A stretch of 15,727 nucleotides of DNA from a bacterium (GCA_019750655.1 JAIEOG010000091.1:1-15727); one strand, 5' to 3'; counted from the first letter of the stretch, positions 1 through 9,200 are shown. A program made the numbers and translations. Notes: generated by a model from the letters alone, not told the origin.

Positions 1-3000
1 CCAGCATTGTAACTGCAGTAGCCCCCCAAAGATGTACCTCTCAGGCGGTAGTAGCGGAAACCGTCATTAGAGTCGTTGCAAGAGCCTTGGTCGTATCGGC
101 TCTTTTTTGCCGTGCAGGTTTGGCTGATTTCCGTTTGGCTGAGCGCGCGATCGTAGACCATCACATTGCCCATGCTGCCTTGAAAATAACCACCGGATGT
201 GTCGCGGCCAATTTCATTGAGGTTGCCCGAGCCTCCCACTGTCGAAGAAGATGAAAAAGCGACCGAGCGGCCATTGATATAGAGCGTGAAGTTCCCTGCT
301 GTTCCCCTTCCAGATCCATTGTAAGTGATCGCGTAGTGGTACCACTTGTTGAGAATGTTATCTAAGAAATAGGTGCTTACCGAGGAGCGCATCGAGTTTT
401 GACCTCGGAACCCAAAGAAAACAGAAGCGCCGCCCGTGCCGGTGCTGCCGGATTTTCCGTTGGCCCATACAAACTCTGAAGTCGTGCCTTTCAGACGCGC
501 CACTGTCGCGTAGTCCACAGCATTTGTATGGTAAAGCCAACCACTCACGGTGAAGCCATTGGTGTCGGTGATAATCCCATTGCTGGTCAGCGCGACGTAA
601 TCATTTGAGCCATCCAAAGTCAGTCGGTACGGCCCCGCAGTGGAGCTCACAGCGGTCGTCCCATCGCCGTTCCAGCCTGTCGTGCTTCCGCAGCTCGCAA
701 AGCTCGTCAGCGTTCCTGTGAGCGCAGAAGAAGAAATATCGAACCAAGAAAGGTCAGTAGAATTACAACCAATCGGGAATGGGCGTAGGCCTTGTTTCGC
801 ATTGGCTGGATCTAGGTGAAGCAAAAGATTGCTTGTGACAATGCTGCCTACGGGTTTCTCTCGGTACGTATCCGCCGTAAAATCGAAGTTCGATTTCACA
901 TCGGTAGAGGTTCCCACTGTGGAGCCATTGCTTGTCCCATAGATTTTAACATCGGCAATAGAACCCGTGAGTGGCACGGTGCCTGTGCTCGTTGCTCCGG
1001 CGTAGAGCGCAGTGCTAGGCGAGGTAAACCCACCGCTAATTGAGGCCGTGCATTCCTGTCGTCCGTTAATATAGAGAGTCGCAGCAGAACCAGAAAAAAT
1101 GCCTGAAATATGCGTCCAAAGGTTGTCAGACAGAGATGAGGTGCTACGGCACATCCCCGCATTCGAACTCGAAGCGGCGTTGTAATGGTTCGTGACTTGG
1201 GTTTGCGTCAGACCAGTGTTGTAGATTGCAATTTCATCGAGCTTTCCTGTGAAAGACTCTTCCCACCCCGAAGATCCTACCCACGCTCCAATACGCACAG
1301 TATTGGTATTGCTACCCACCGTGAGACTGGTGGATGTCGTGTTCGCATCGGCGGTACCGTTGATGTAAACCTTCATCACTGATCCGTTATAGGTGCCCAC
1401 CACGTGCGACCAGGTATTTAAAGAAAGTCCCGTGGCGGTCGTAACGACCTTGTAGCTGCCCGCTGAATTGGTAGCGATCGTAAATCCGACTTTCCCGTTC
1501 TGATCGACAGCCAATACCCAAATATTGTAAGGATCGGAGCCCGCGGCGCCTTCCGATGTCGTGCTCTTAGAGATGATGTAAGCGCTATGGCCACTCGCCG
1601 GCCAGGAGGTGGGGTAGACCCACGCTTCCAGCGACATACTGGTGAAGCTTTGTAGGTTGGTAGAGCTAGGAACGATCAAGCGAGAACTTGAAAAAGTGGC
1701 TGCTGTGTCGGAATCGCCGGAGAGACCGCTCGTCGACCCAAGCGTGGTACTCGTGTAGGTCCCGATATTTCCGTTACCGCTGCTGTCGTGCGCAGCCTTA
1801 GAACCACTGGCGTCCCCTAGGCGCCAGTAGGCAACCGGGGAATCGGTTAAGACTGCCGTTTCGTAGGTTTTTCCAACTGTAAAATCGACTGTTTTGCCGA
1901 CTTTTCCCGCACGGTACAGCGAGGCAATTTGGGCGGTGCTTAGGGCCGTAGGAAATACGGCTACATCGTCAATAACCCCGTTATAGTAATAGCCACCACC
2001 AGAAGGCCGGTGGCCAATGTTAAAAGCATAAGACGTTTGCATTGTGAACGAGCCAAGAGTGGTTGCATCGGTGGCAACCCCGTCTACATAGAGCACTCCT
2101 TGGCTGCCGTTGTAAGTGGCAGCGACGAAATACCAAGTACCCGCCACAAACTGGCTTGTTCCAGAAGACATGTTGTGATTGCCGTTACTCGTATCGACGA
2201 AATTCACGTAAAGTTTATCAAATGTGAGCTGCCATAAATGCACGCCGTAGCTAGAGGAATTGCCATACTCCATGAGTGGCTGTTGGGAAGAGCCTGAAGG
2301 TTTTATCCATGCCGTTAGAGTGATGGCGGATGTGGGGTTGAGGTTAGAGTTTGTCGTGGTGATTTTGGCAGTGCTCCCGTTGAAAGTAGCCGAGTAGTCC
2401 GGGTCGGGGCTGAGCGCGGATGCAGACTTTAGGGTATAACCCCCTGCATAAGTGCCTGTGTTGCCATTTCCCGTCTCATCGGCGGCTGTGGTGCCAGACG
2501 ATTCTCCTAGGCGCCAATACCCTCGAGGGGAGAGCGACATGACGACATCTCGATAACTGGGGTGTTCACGGACCGTGAAGCCGCTGCCTGAGGCATTGGA
2601 GCTATTGCCTAAGATCACGCCATCTGCCGTCGAATTCACATTCGATGTTTTGACCCAGCTGCTAAACATCATCTTGGTTTGAGACGCGAGTGGGTTGGTT
2701 CCGAAGTTAACATAGCCTTGGCCGTCAAGACTCAGGCAGTAAGGTGCCGAATAGGTGCCACTACCCACCCAGCTTGCGTGAGAAGTGTTGTTTGTTGTCC
2801 CATCGTACCCACTCGAAGTTAGGTCGTACCAGGTTGTACTGGGAGAAGCGTAGGGCCCGCTGCGGTCTGCATAAGCAGCATCCCAGTCGGCGCGGATATT
2901 TGCGGTAGCGTAGCCGGGGACTGAAATGCTCACCGTAGATTGGGCGGTGAATGTTTCGTCTAGGACGGCAGTGATGGTCGGCGAGCCCGCTGACGCTGTG

Positions 3001-4568
3001 GAGTAAACGTAAGGAGAGGAGTTATTCAGGTTGATCGCAGACGAATTCGAAGTGGTTAGGTTCATCGAGCTCAGTGGCACGCTGGAAGTGCTGCCGTCGG
3101 CATAGGTCGCTGTAACGGTCATCCCGACCGCCTGCCCCGAACTGATAGAGGGAGAGTTGGCCGAGACGCTGGATACGATGGGAGACACGGCCCCGTTGCT
3201 GATGGCATAGCGCTGCAAGTCTCCGCCTTGGTAAAGCGAAGCGTTGTCGACGCGGCCGCCAGTATAAATGTAGCTGCCGATCAATACAGCGGTGTTGTTT
3301 ACGTCGTTTGCAGGACCGGAAGAAACAAGCTTAAAGCCGCTGGTGCCGAATCCAGAAACGGCGGTTCCGTTAGTGTCGAGTTTGAGGGCGAGTTGATCGT
3401 AGTTGGAGTTGGAAGAAGTGTAGGCGGCACCTAAGAGCGCGACTTGGCCGCTACCTGTGCTTGTGACGCTGTTGACGATGCAATCATGAGAAGCATCGTG
3501 GGTGAGGAGAGTTACCCCGAGATTGTCCGTGCCGGCATCGCCATAACCAGAACGTAAGTTACCCGTCGAACTCTCTAGAGCGACGGTGGTGCAAACCCAG
3601 TTGCCGGAGGAAGAAGATGTCTTGTTAGAGCCCCCGACAATCACATCAACGCCCCAGGCGCCCGTTGTTCCTAGAGCAATCCCTGTAGGGATTGACTCCG
3701 CACCGCCGCCCGCAGAGGAGAGGCTCAGGGCTGTGCCCCAAGGCGAGCTAGCGGCGTCTAAGCTCGTATCGGCATTGCCGCTGTAAGTGTACTTGTGGAC
3801 GTAGATATGGTGAGGGGCGACGGTTTCCGTAGCGGCGATGTAATAAGCGTTGCTGGTCGTTGAATCATAAATCGCACCGACGGCTGTTCCCGCATAAGCA
3901 GTGATTTTCGTCGTAGAGCCCCACGCGGCCCCCGTTTGCTGATCGAAAGAGGCAGCAAAGGGGCGGTAGTTGGAGCTATTAGTGCCGACACTCCCGACTA
4001 CGGTGATCAAGCCGTTGTGAGAAGTGTTGACTGCGGAGTTGTAGACGATGCCCCGGACGAACGCGTGGCCGTCAGTGGAGTTGCCGGCGATGCCGGTGGT
4101 GAGGATGCCGCTTGTTCCGAAAGAAGTGTCGAGTGTGCCGGAGGCATTCACTTTAACGAGGTAGATATCGTAATAGCCGTTAGACTTCATTGAGCGGCAA
4201 GCCACAATGAATCCGTCATACGCATAGACCGCAGCATTGCAAAGGTTGTCAAAACCAGCGCCGGAAAAATCAAAAAGCTTTTGGCCCGGATACCAGGCGG
4301 TGTTGCCCTTGGTGAAAGACCCATTGCGCCACCCGCCATCTACTAGGATGGAGCTGATGATCCCTTGGTAACCGCTCCCCGCCCAAGCGCGTCCAACAGC
4401 GAGGTAGCTCGTCGTATTCCCAGGTTGAGAGGCAACAGCGCGGTAAACAATATGGCCATTGAAAGAAGGTGGGCGTAAAGGGGTGCCGAACTCGCCGAAA
4501 CTGGGAGAGTTGAAAAAGCAGAGCCATAGAGCGGCTGCTAAAAGTCTATGTGTACTGACGGTCCGCAT
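1..4568 (-). CDS. Giant secreted propeller/Ig/multi-LamG protein, gene 1 (C-terminus cut by window edge)
   Basis: The reading frame is open without a stop from ATG at 4568 to base 1 (1522 codons seen; end missing). The start is chosen because MRTVS aligns with the start of gene 3 (MRNVS) and a typical signal peptide follows (hydrophobic LLAAALWLCFF, then SPSFG before EFG). Approximate domains: signal 1-26; delta-60-type beta-propeller 27-458 (e.g. GTLDTSFGTSGI); Big_2-like Ig domain 459-553; front half of a LamG 556-667; two inserted LamGs 668-1137, opening with SPRGYWRLGE and SPVAYWRLGD; back half of the first LamG 1138-1235; one Cys-paired LamG module 1241-1498. Unlike the paralogues it has one terminal module instead of two, and after the shared tail (ending GSCN) at least 24 residues follow instead of a stop. 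It is probably exported and may bind glycan or protein through its LamG domains. The ligand is unknown. No cell-wall, outer-membrane-barrel or lipoprotein anchor is visible. Confidence 0.9.
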   Translation of the reverse strand, partial: MRTVSTHRLLAAALWLCFFNSPSFGEFGTPLRPPSFNGHIVYRAVASQPGNTTSYLAVGRAWAGSGYQGIISSILVDGGWRNGSFTKGNTAWYPGQKLFDFSGAGFDNLCNAAVYAYDGFIVACRSMKSNGYYDIYLVKVNASGTLDTSFGTSGILTTGIAGNSTDGHAFVRGIVYNSAVNTSHNGLITVVGSVGTNSSNYRPFAASFDQQTGAAWGSTTKITAYAGTAVGAIYDSTTSNAYYIAATETVAPHHIYVHKYTYSGNADTSLDAASSPWGTALSLSSAGGGAESIPTGIALGTTGAWGVDVIVGGSNKTSSSSGNWVCTTVALESSTGNLRSGYGDAGTDNLGVTLLTHDASHDCIVNSVTSTGSGQVALLGAAYTSSNSNYDQLALKLDTNGTAVSGFGTSGFKLVSSGPANDVNNTAVLIGSYIYTGGRVDNASLYQGGDLQRYAISNGAVSPIVSSVSANSPSISSGQAVGMTVTATYADGSTSSVPLSSMNLTTSNSSAINLNNSSPYVYSTASAGSPTITAVLDETFTAQSTVSISVPGYATANIRADWDAAYADRSGPYASPSTTWYDLTSSGYDGTTNNTSHASWVGSGTYSAPYCLSLDGQGYVNFGTNPLASQTKMMFSSWVKTSNVNSTADGVILGNSSNASGSGFTVREHPSYRDVVMSLSPRGYWRLGESSGTTAADETGNGNTGTYAGGYTLKSASALSPDPDYSATFNGSTAKITTTNSNLNPTSAITLTAWIKPSGSSQQPLMEYGNSSSYGVHLWQLTFDKLYVNFVDTSNGNHNMSSGTSQFVAGTWYFVAATYNGSQGVLYVDGVATDATTLGSFTMQTSYAFNIGHRPSGGGYYYNGVIDDVAVFPTALSTAQIASLYRAGKVGKTVDFTVGKTYETAVLTDSPVAYWRLGDASGSKAAHDSSGNGNIGTYTSTTLGSTSGLSGDSDTAATFSSSRLIVPSSTNLQSFTSMSLEAWVYPTSWPASGHSAYIISKSTTSEGAAGSDPYNIWVLAVDQNGKVGFTIATNSAGSYKVVTTATGLSLNTWSHVVGTYNGSVMKVYINGTADANTTSTSLTVGSNTNTVRIGAWVGSSGWEESFTGKLDEIAIYNTGLTQTQVTNHYNAASSSNAGMCRSTSSLSDNLWTHISGIFSGSAATLYINGRQECTASISGGFTSPSTALYAGATSTGTVPLTGSIADVKIYGTSNGSTVGTSTDVKSNFDFTADTYREKPVGSIVTSNLLLHLDPANAKQGLRPFPIGCNSTDLSWFDISSSALTGTLTSFASCGSTTGWNGDGTTAVSSTAGPYRLTLDGSNDYVALTSNGIITDTNGFTVSGWLYHTNAVDYATVARLKGTTSEFVWANGKSGSTGTGGASVFFGFRGQNSMRSSVSTYFLDNILNKWYHYAITYNGSGRGTAGNFTLYINGRSVAFSSSSTVGGSGNLNEIGRDTSGGYFQGSMGNVMVYDRALSQTEISQTCTAKKSRYDQGSCNDSNDGFRYYRLRGTSLGGYCSYNA
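75..848 (-). repeat. Terminal Cys-paired LamG module of gene 1 (single, D/E hybrid)
   Basis: This covers residues 1241-1498. The head (LDPANAKQGLRP, then a Cys) matches the first terminal module of gene 3. The body (NEIGRDTSGGYFQG) also matches that module (NELGRDTSASYMNG). The last 20 or so residues (SQTCTAKKSRYDQGSCN) instead match the end of the second terminal module of genes 2 and 3 (SQNCNALKARFNGATCN in gene 3). The arrangement is what a deletion between adjacent modules would give. Confidence 0.6.
1158..2567 (-). repeat. Double LamG insert inside the first LamG of gene 1
   Basis: This covers residues about 668-1137. Two tandem units of roughly 220 residues each begin with a Y-R/E-x-x-V-x-x-x-S-P-x-x-Y-W-R-L-G motif and end with an A-x-F/I-x-x-x-A/G-L-T/S-x-x-Q helix-like segment, the usual close of a LamG_3 jelly roll. 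Upstream of the insert the protein reads GFTVR. Downstream it resumes at C1140 with S-x-N-L-W-T-H-I-S-G, which is the back half of a different LamG. Boundaries are approximate and by eye. Confidence 0.65.
2562..4568 (-). repeat. Conserved front module, copy 1 of 3
   Basis: Signal peptide, propeller, Ig domain and LamG front half of gene 1 are the first of three direct copies in the window (others near 7929-9944 and 13147-15156). Residues are highly conserved among the copies (identical stretches such as GEFGTPLRPPSF, ACRSMKSNGYYDIYL, NYRPFAASFDQQTG), while many codons differ at third positions. The copies are therefore not recent duplicates and appear to be held by selection on the protein. 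Confidence 0.85.
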
Positions 4569-4593
4569 AGCTTTGTGGAAGTAGTTAAATTCT

Positions 4594-4604
4594 AATCGGT
4601 ATTT
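4594..4604 (-). promoter_or_regulatory. 11-base leader block AAATACCGATT, gene 1 copy
   Basis: It is identical to 15183-15193 ahead of gene 3 and nearly equally far from the start codon (25 versus 26 bases). The flanking sequence has diverged, so conservation of the block points to a function around the transcription start or in the 5' leader. It is not present in the 28-base gap before gene 2. Confidence 0.45.
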
Positions 4605-4606
4605 CT

Positions 4607-4612
4607 ATTATA
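4607..4612 (-). promoter_or_regulatory. Putative -10 box (TATAAT) of gene 1
   Basis: A perfect TATAAT on the minus strand sits 38 bases before the gene 1 ATG. No hexamer resembling TTGACA lies 16-18 bases upstream, so the promoter may need an activator or another sigma factor, or the box may be chance. Transcription would start inside or next to the shared 4594-4604 block. Confidence 0.4.
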
Positions 4613-4617
4613 CGCGC

Positions 4618-4631
4618 GAATTATGTGGAGA
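4618..4631 (-). promoter_or_regulatory. Upstream block TCTCCACATAATTC, gene 1 copy
   Basis: It matches TCTCCACAATTC ahead of gene 3 (about 15215-15226) except for two extra bases. It lies just upstream of the TATAAT box, where an activator or a -35-like element would be expected. Confidence 0.35.
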
Positions 4632-4642
4632 CTGTGTGATTG

Positions 4643-4658
4643 GTGAAGGATCCTTCAC
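4643..4658. repeat. Perfect 16-base palindrome GTGAAGGATCCTTCAC
   Basis: The sequence equals its own reverse complement over 16 bases. It overlaps one arm of the 4653-4686 hairpin. As DNA it could be a dimeric regulator site about 75-90 bases ahead of gene 1. As RNA it could fold with few loop bases, so an operator is the easier reading. Confidence 0.6.
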
Positions 4659-4686
4659 AATCCTAGGATTAGGGCGGATTGTGAAG
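4653..4686 (-). terminator. 11-base inverted repeat just after gene 2 (terminator-like, no U tract)
   Basis: The arms CTTCACAATCC and GGATTGTGAAG are perfectly complementary with a 12-base loop, starting 8 bases past the gene 2 stop. The loop-side sequence contains a further 12-base palindrome AATCCTAGGATT (4659-4670). No run of T follows on either strand, so this is not a classical intrinsic terminator. It could stabilise the mRNA 3' end, or be part of an operator with the overlapping palindrome. Confidence 0.4.
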
Positions 4687-4694
4687 AAAATTTC

Positions 4695-4718
4695 TTAGTT
4701 GCAGGTTGCGCCGTTGAA
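4695..4718. repeat. 24-base direct repeat at the stop codon, copy in gene 2
   Basis: The last 24 bases of gene 2, encoding FNGATCN and the stop, are identical to 9973-9996 at the end of gene 3. The match stops at the stop codon. Confidence 0.7.
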
Positions 4719-6239
4719 GCGGGCCGAGTTAGCTGCGCAGTTGGCCGAGATTTCGGAGCTCGTAAGTTTGCGGTTGTAGGCTCGGAGAATCGCAATTTCT
4801 CCGCCCCAGTTCAGGCTTCCGCTCCGCGCTCCTACCGTAAAAGCCGCGGAATTTGTTGTGGCGCCTGTGAGGGTATTGGCAAACGTGTTTGTGGAGGCCG
4901 TGCCGTCGATATAGATCTTGGTGCCTGCCGCGGTAGAGGAGCCATCGTAAGTGAGTGCTACGTGGTGCCAGGCGCCGTCGTTCACAGTGGTAGTGGAATA
5001 TACGGTGAGCAAGTTCGTGGGATAGGTATTAATAAGCTGCCAGCCTATGACGCCCGTTGAGGGATAATTCATGTATAAGCCATAACCAGGGAAAGGGGAG
5101 CTTCCCATTTTTCCCAAAATGGCGATTGTCGCTGTCGTGGAAGTGCTTCGCATCCATGTTTCAAAAGTAAAAGAAGACGTTTTATCGAATGAAAGTGCGG
5201 AAGCATTTCCAAAGCTGACGTAGTCATTGCTGCCATCGAAAGTCGCTCGGTAGGGACCATTGGTGCCGCTCACCGTAGTAGTGCCATCCCCGTTCCAACC
5301 CGTCGTCGATCCGCAGCTAGCGAAATTAGTCAGTGTGCCGAGAAGTGCGGAGCTTGAGAGATCGTACCAGGATGTTCTGGCACACCCATTGCCCTGGTAA
5401 AACACGCCTCCGCCATTCGCGGCATCTGCGTTTAAAACCAAACCATTCGTGGAGATGTTCCCTTTGCTAGTCGTGCGGAAGCGTTCTGCTTGGGCGTCGT
5501 AGTTCTGGTAAACATCCGCTCCGGTAAGTTCGCCGGAGTAAAGTCGAGCCACCGCGACTTTGGCGTCGGCCGGGTACTTATAGTTGGAGGCACCTGGGTC
5601 GGCCATCCCTAGATACCAGCGATTCGTACCGAAGCTGGCGTAAGCAGCGCTGCCTGCAGTGAAGGTCCCGGTGTTTTCCAGCACCCCGTTAATATACAGC
5701 CGTATCCGGCCGTTCGTTTTGCTGACTGTGGAAACAGCGTGATACCACTTTCCCACGTCGTGCACACTGCCGGTGGCGCTCACGAAAGTTGGCCCTGAAT
5801 TTAACCAGTGCCCCCCAATGAAAGTGCCAGTGGGCGAGAGAAATATTCCAATGTGTTGTCCCTTTTTGCCCAGGAGCAGAGAATAAAGGGTGTTGTTATT
5901 GGCGTTGGTAGGGAGTGAGTTTGGAGATACCCAGGTTTCCATTGAGTAGTCCCCTGATTGAAGCGCATCGAGGGTAGTTGTGCTGCTCAATTGCACATAC
6001 TCGTCGGTAGAACTCCCATCGGTAATCACGGAGTAGGGCGACGACGTCGTGCCAGCTCCCTGCCACCCCAGGCTGGAACCGCAGGAGGCAAAACCTGTCA
6101 ACGTTGCATCAGCGCCACTGGAAGACAGGTCATACCAAGTCAGATCCGTCGAAGCACAGCCACTAGTGTATTGGCGCAACCCCTGCTTTCCACTGGCTGC
6201 GTCAAAATGGGCTACGAGTCCCGACTCGACAATGGAACC
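4695..6239 (-). repeat. Two tandem Cys-paired LamG modules (D and E) of gene 2
   Basis: This covers residues 1236-1494 and 1495-1749. Each begins G-[SN]-I-x-[ST]-x-G-L-V and has a Cys about 24-29 residues in, followed by W-Y-D-L-S-S-S and then F-A-S-C-G-S near residue 50. Then comes S-P-Y or G-P-Y, a D-G-S motif and a LamG core. The joint reads R-F-R-T-T-S-K-G-N-I. Module E shares its core style (G-S-x-P-[FY]-P-G-Y) with an inserted LamG of gene 3, again pointing to swapping of jelly rolls. Confidence 0.65.
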
Positions 6240-9200
6240 CACCGGATTTTGACGGTAAGTATCGGCGGTATAATCGAAATTTGTTTTCACATCGCTTGCC
6301 GCACCGACAGCACTGCCATTGCTGGTGCCATAAACTTTCACATCGGAAATGGATCCCGTGAAATTCTTGGTGTTTGAATCCGTGGCTCCTGCATAGAGGC
6401 CACTATTGGGAGACGTAAAGCCACCGCTTACAGAAACCGTGCAATCTTGGCGGCCGTTGACATAAAGAGTCGCAGCGCTGCCAGAGAAAATGCCGCTGAC
6501 GTGTGTCCAGAGGTTTTCCGAAAGCGAAGACGTGCCTCGGCAGAAGCCGCTGTAAGCCGCATTACCGGCGTTATAGTGAGCCGCGATCTGCGTCGATGTT
6601 AGGGCAGTAGTGTAAACCGCGAATTCGTCAAGCCAGCCGTCCCAGATGTCGGCAGTTGCGGAGCTCGCGCCCAGTTGGATTTGCTGGCCCGTATTCGGAA
6701 GACTCGTCGGCAATGTGCCAAAGGACAACGATTGTGCCACGCCATCCACATAAATTTTTAGACGGTTCGAATTACTACCCTGGGAGCCATCGAAAACCGC
6801 AGCAACGTGGTGCCAGCCAGAGGTAATACAGTTCGTGCAATAACCCAGCATGGTGTACCAAGCAGCACTGTTATCGCTCACAAAGAAATAAAGATTTGTA
6901 TCGTAGTTAGTACGCAGCATCCAGCCAACCCCAGCTCCCGTGAGCTGGTTGAAAGCCGATCGTTGGGTTTGAGAGTTGTTGAATTTTATCCAGCTTTCCA
7001 CGGTGAACGCCGAAGTCATGGCCACAGCTGCAGCGGTCACATAGCTACTCGTGGAGCTGCTGAAAAGAACACCGGTATCCGAATCGCCACCAATCGCGCC
7101 GCTCGCACCTAGCGTCACGCTATTGTATTTGCCGGTAATCCCATTGCCCGAAAGGTCTTTGGCCGTAGTTCCTGCCGCCTCACCGAGTTTAAAATAAGCG
7201 GCCGGCGAATCTGCTAAAACGGCGTCTTGGTAGCTCTTACCGATGACAAAGTCCATCGTCTTACCCGTCGTGCCGACTTGGTAAAGTACCGCGATTTGCG
7301 CAGCGGTGAGGGCATTAGAAAAAACGGCGACCTCGTCGATATACCCATCCCAGTAATCGCCGCAGGTGGTGCTATTGGCCCCTGAGCAAGCCGACCCGAT
7401 TTGGCTTTCTCTGGTGGAGTTGGCCCATGTCCGAGCTTCACTCGCGCGGTACAACCCATCGACATAGAGGCTCACAGTGGTTCCATTGGATGTCGCGACC
7501 ACATGGTGCCAGTTTCCATCGGAGACCGTCACTCCAGAGAGTAGAGCTCCACCGGTTTGGCTCCAGAAACGCAGAACACCCGTATGCATATAGAGCTGCA
7601 TCCCATTGGTGCCATCCCAGTTTGCAAAAATACTGCGGGCGCTCGCTGCGCTATTGCTCGTTTTGATCCAGGCGCTGAAACTCCCTGTGCTGTTCATGGA
7701 GTTGAGTTCAGAAGCATTGGATAGGCGAACAAAGTCATTCGAAGCATCGAAAGTCATGGAAGTGTCGGAGTCGGAAGTGAGACCTCCTGTGGCTCCCAGA
7801 ACTGGAGATCCGCTATAGGTTCCGGTAGCAGAGCCGGATCCAAGATTCGCTGCACTCGTACCGGTTTTCTCTCCGAGGCGGAAGTAAGCTGTGGGAGAAA
7901 GCGCCATCACAGCGTCTCGATAAGAGGCGTGCTGGCGCACCGTAAAGCCGTTACCGCCAGCATTCGAGCTGTTGCCGAGAATAACGGCATCGGAGCTAGA
8001 ACTGACGTTTGATGATTTCACCCAAGTGGAAAAGAACGCCTTGGTCTGGGAGGCCAGCGGGTTGGTCCCGAAGCCCATGTAACCTTGGCCATCCAGGCTT
8101 AAAGTATAAGGCGAGGAATAGGTTCCGCTGCCGCTCCAGGTGGCGTGGGAAGTGCTGCTCGAAGTCCCGTCATAACCATTCGGGGTGAGGTCGTACCAGT
8201 TGGAGTTGCTCCCCGAATGAGGGCCACTGCGGTTTGCGTAAGCAGCGTCCCAATCCCCTCGGATATTGGTGGTTGTATAACCCGGAACGGAGACATCGAC
8301 GTTGGCCGTTACATACAGATTTTCCGAAAGCGTGGCTGTGATCGTGGGGGTGCCCGAGGAGGCGGTCGAGTAAACGTAAGGCGAAGAGCTGTTTAGATTG
8401 ATGACAGACGAATTAGATGTGGCCAGGTTTAGTGAGCTTAATGGCACGCTGCCAGTGCTGGCATCTGAGTAGGTAACAGTGACGGTCAGGCCAACGCCCT
8501 GGCCTGCACTAACAGAGGGGCTGTTTGCGGTGATGCTGGAAACCGTCGGCGCGACAGCGCCGGTCGTGGCATCGTAGCGTTGCACGTCCCCGCCTTGGTA
8601 GTACGAGGCGTTGTCTACTCTGCCGCTTGTGTAAATGTAGCTGCCGATTTTCACGGCGGAGTTGTTCACATCATCCGCGGGTCCTGCGGAAAGAAGCTTG
8701 AAACCGCTCGTCCCGAAACCGGAGACGGTTCTGCCGTCCGTGTCTAACTTGATTGCCAGCTGATCATAATTGGAGTTTCCGCTGGTGTAGGCAGCGCCGG
8801 TGAGGACGACCTGGCCACTGCCGAGGGTAGCCACGTTGCTAATAATGCAGTCGTGGCTCGAATCGTGTGTGACTAAAGTAACACCTAAGTTATCCGTTCC
8901 CGCGTCGCCGTAGTTGGTGCGTAGATTTCCAGTGGAACTTTCCAGCGCGACGGCCGTGCACCACCAATTTCCGGAGGACGACGAAGTTTTATTAGATCCC
9001 GCGACAATGATGTCGACGCCCCAAGCGCCTGTCGTGCCAAGAGTGATTCCCGAAGGGATCGACTCGGCTCCCCCGCCCGCACCCGACAGGCTCAGCGCAG
9101 TACCCCAGGGCGAGCTAAAAGCATCTAAACTCGTATCACTCGCGCCACCGCTGTAGTTGTATTTGTGAACGTAGAAACTGTGAGGTGCGACGGCTTCCGT

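Larger units (their letters stand above)
4569..4694 (-). promoter_or_regulatory. Intergenic region with promoter of gene 1 and palindrome cluster
   Basis: This 126-base gap lies between the stop of gene 2 and the start of gene 1. From the gene 2 end it holds a hairpin with 11-base arms (4653-4686), an overlapping 16-base palindrome (4643-4658), a block shared with the gene 3 leader (4618-4631), a TATAAT box (4607-4612) and an 11-base shared block (4594-4604). No open frame is plausible. The layout suggests that gene 1 is transcribed at least partly from its own promoter, with termination, processing or regulator binding at the palindromes. Confidence 0.55.

Noticed and set aside
1..4568. Gene 1 as a pseudogene or frameshifted copy because no stop is found where genes 2 and 3 end
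   Set aside because: Codon-by-codon reading from 4568 to base 1 shows no stop or frame break and all domains are in phase. The missing stop is a real extension or lies outside the window.
5958..6377. Plus-strand open frame of 139 codons opposite gene 2
   Set aside because: It lies wholly inside the giant minus-strand frame, has no recognisable domain and no start context. Its composition is that of an antisense shadow of a Ser/Thr/Gly-rich gene.
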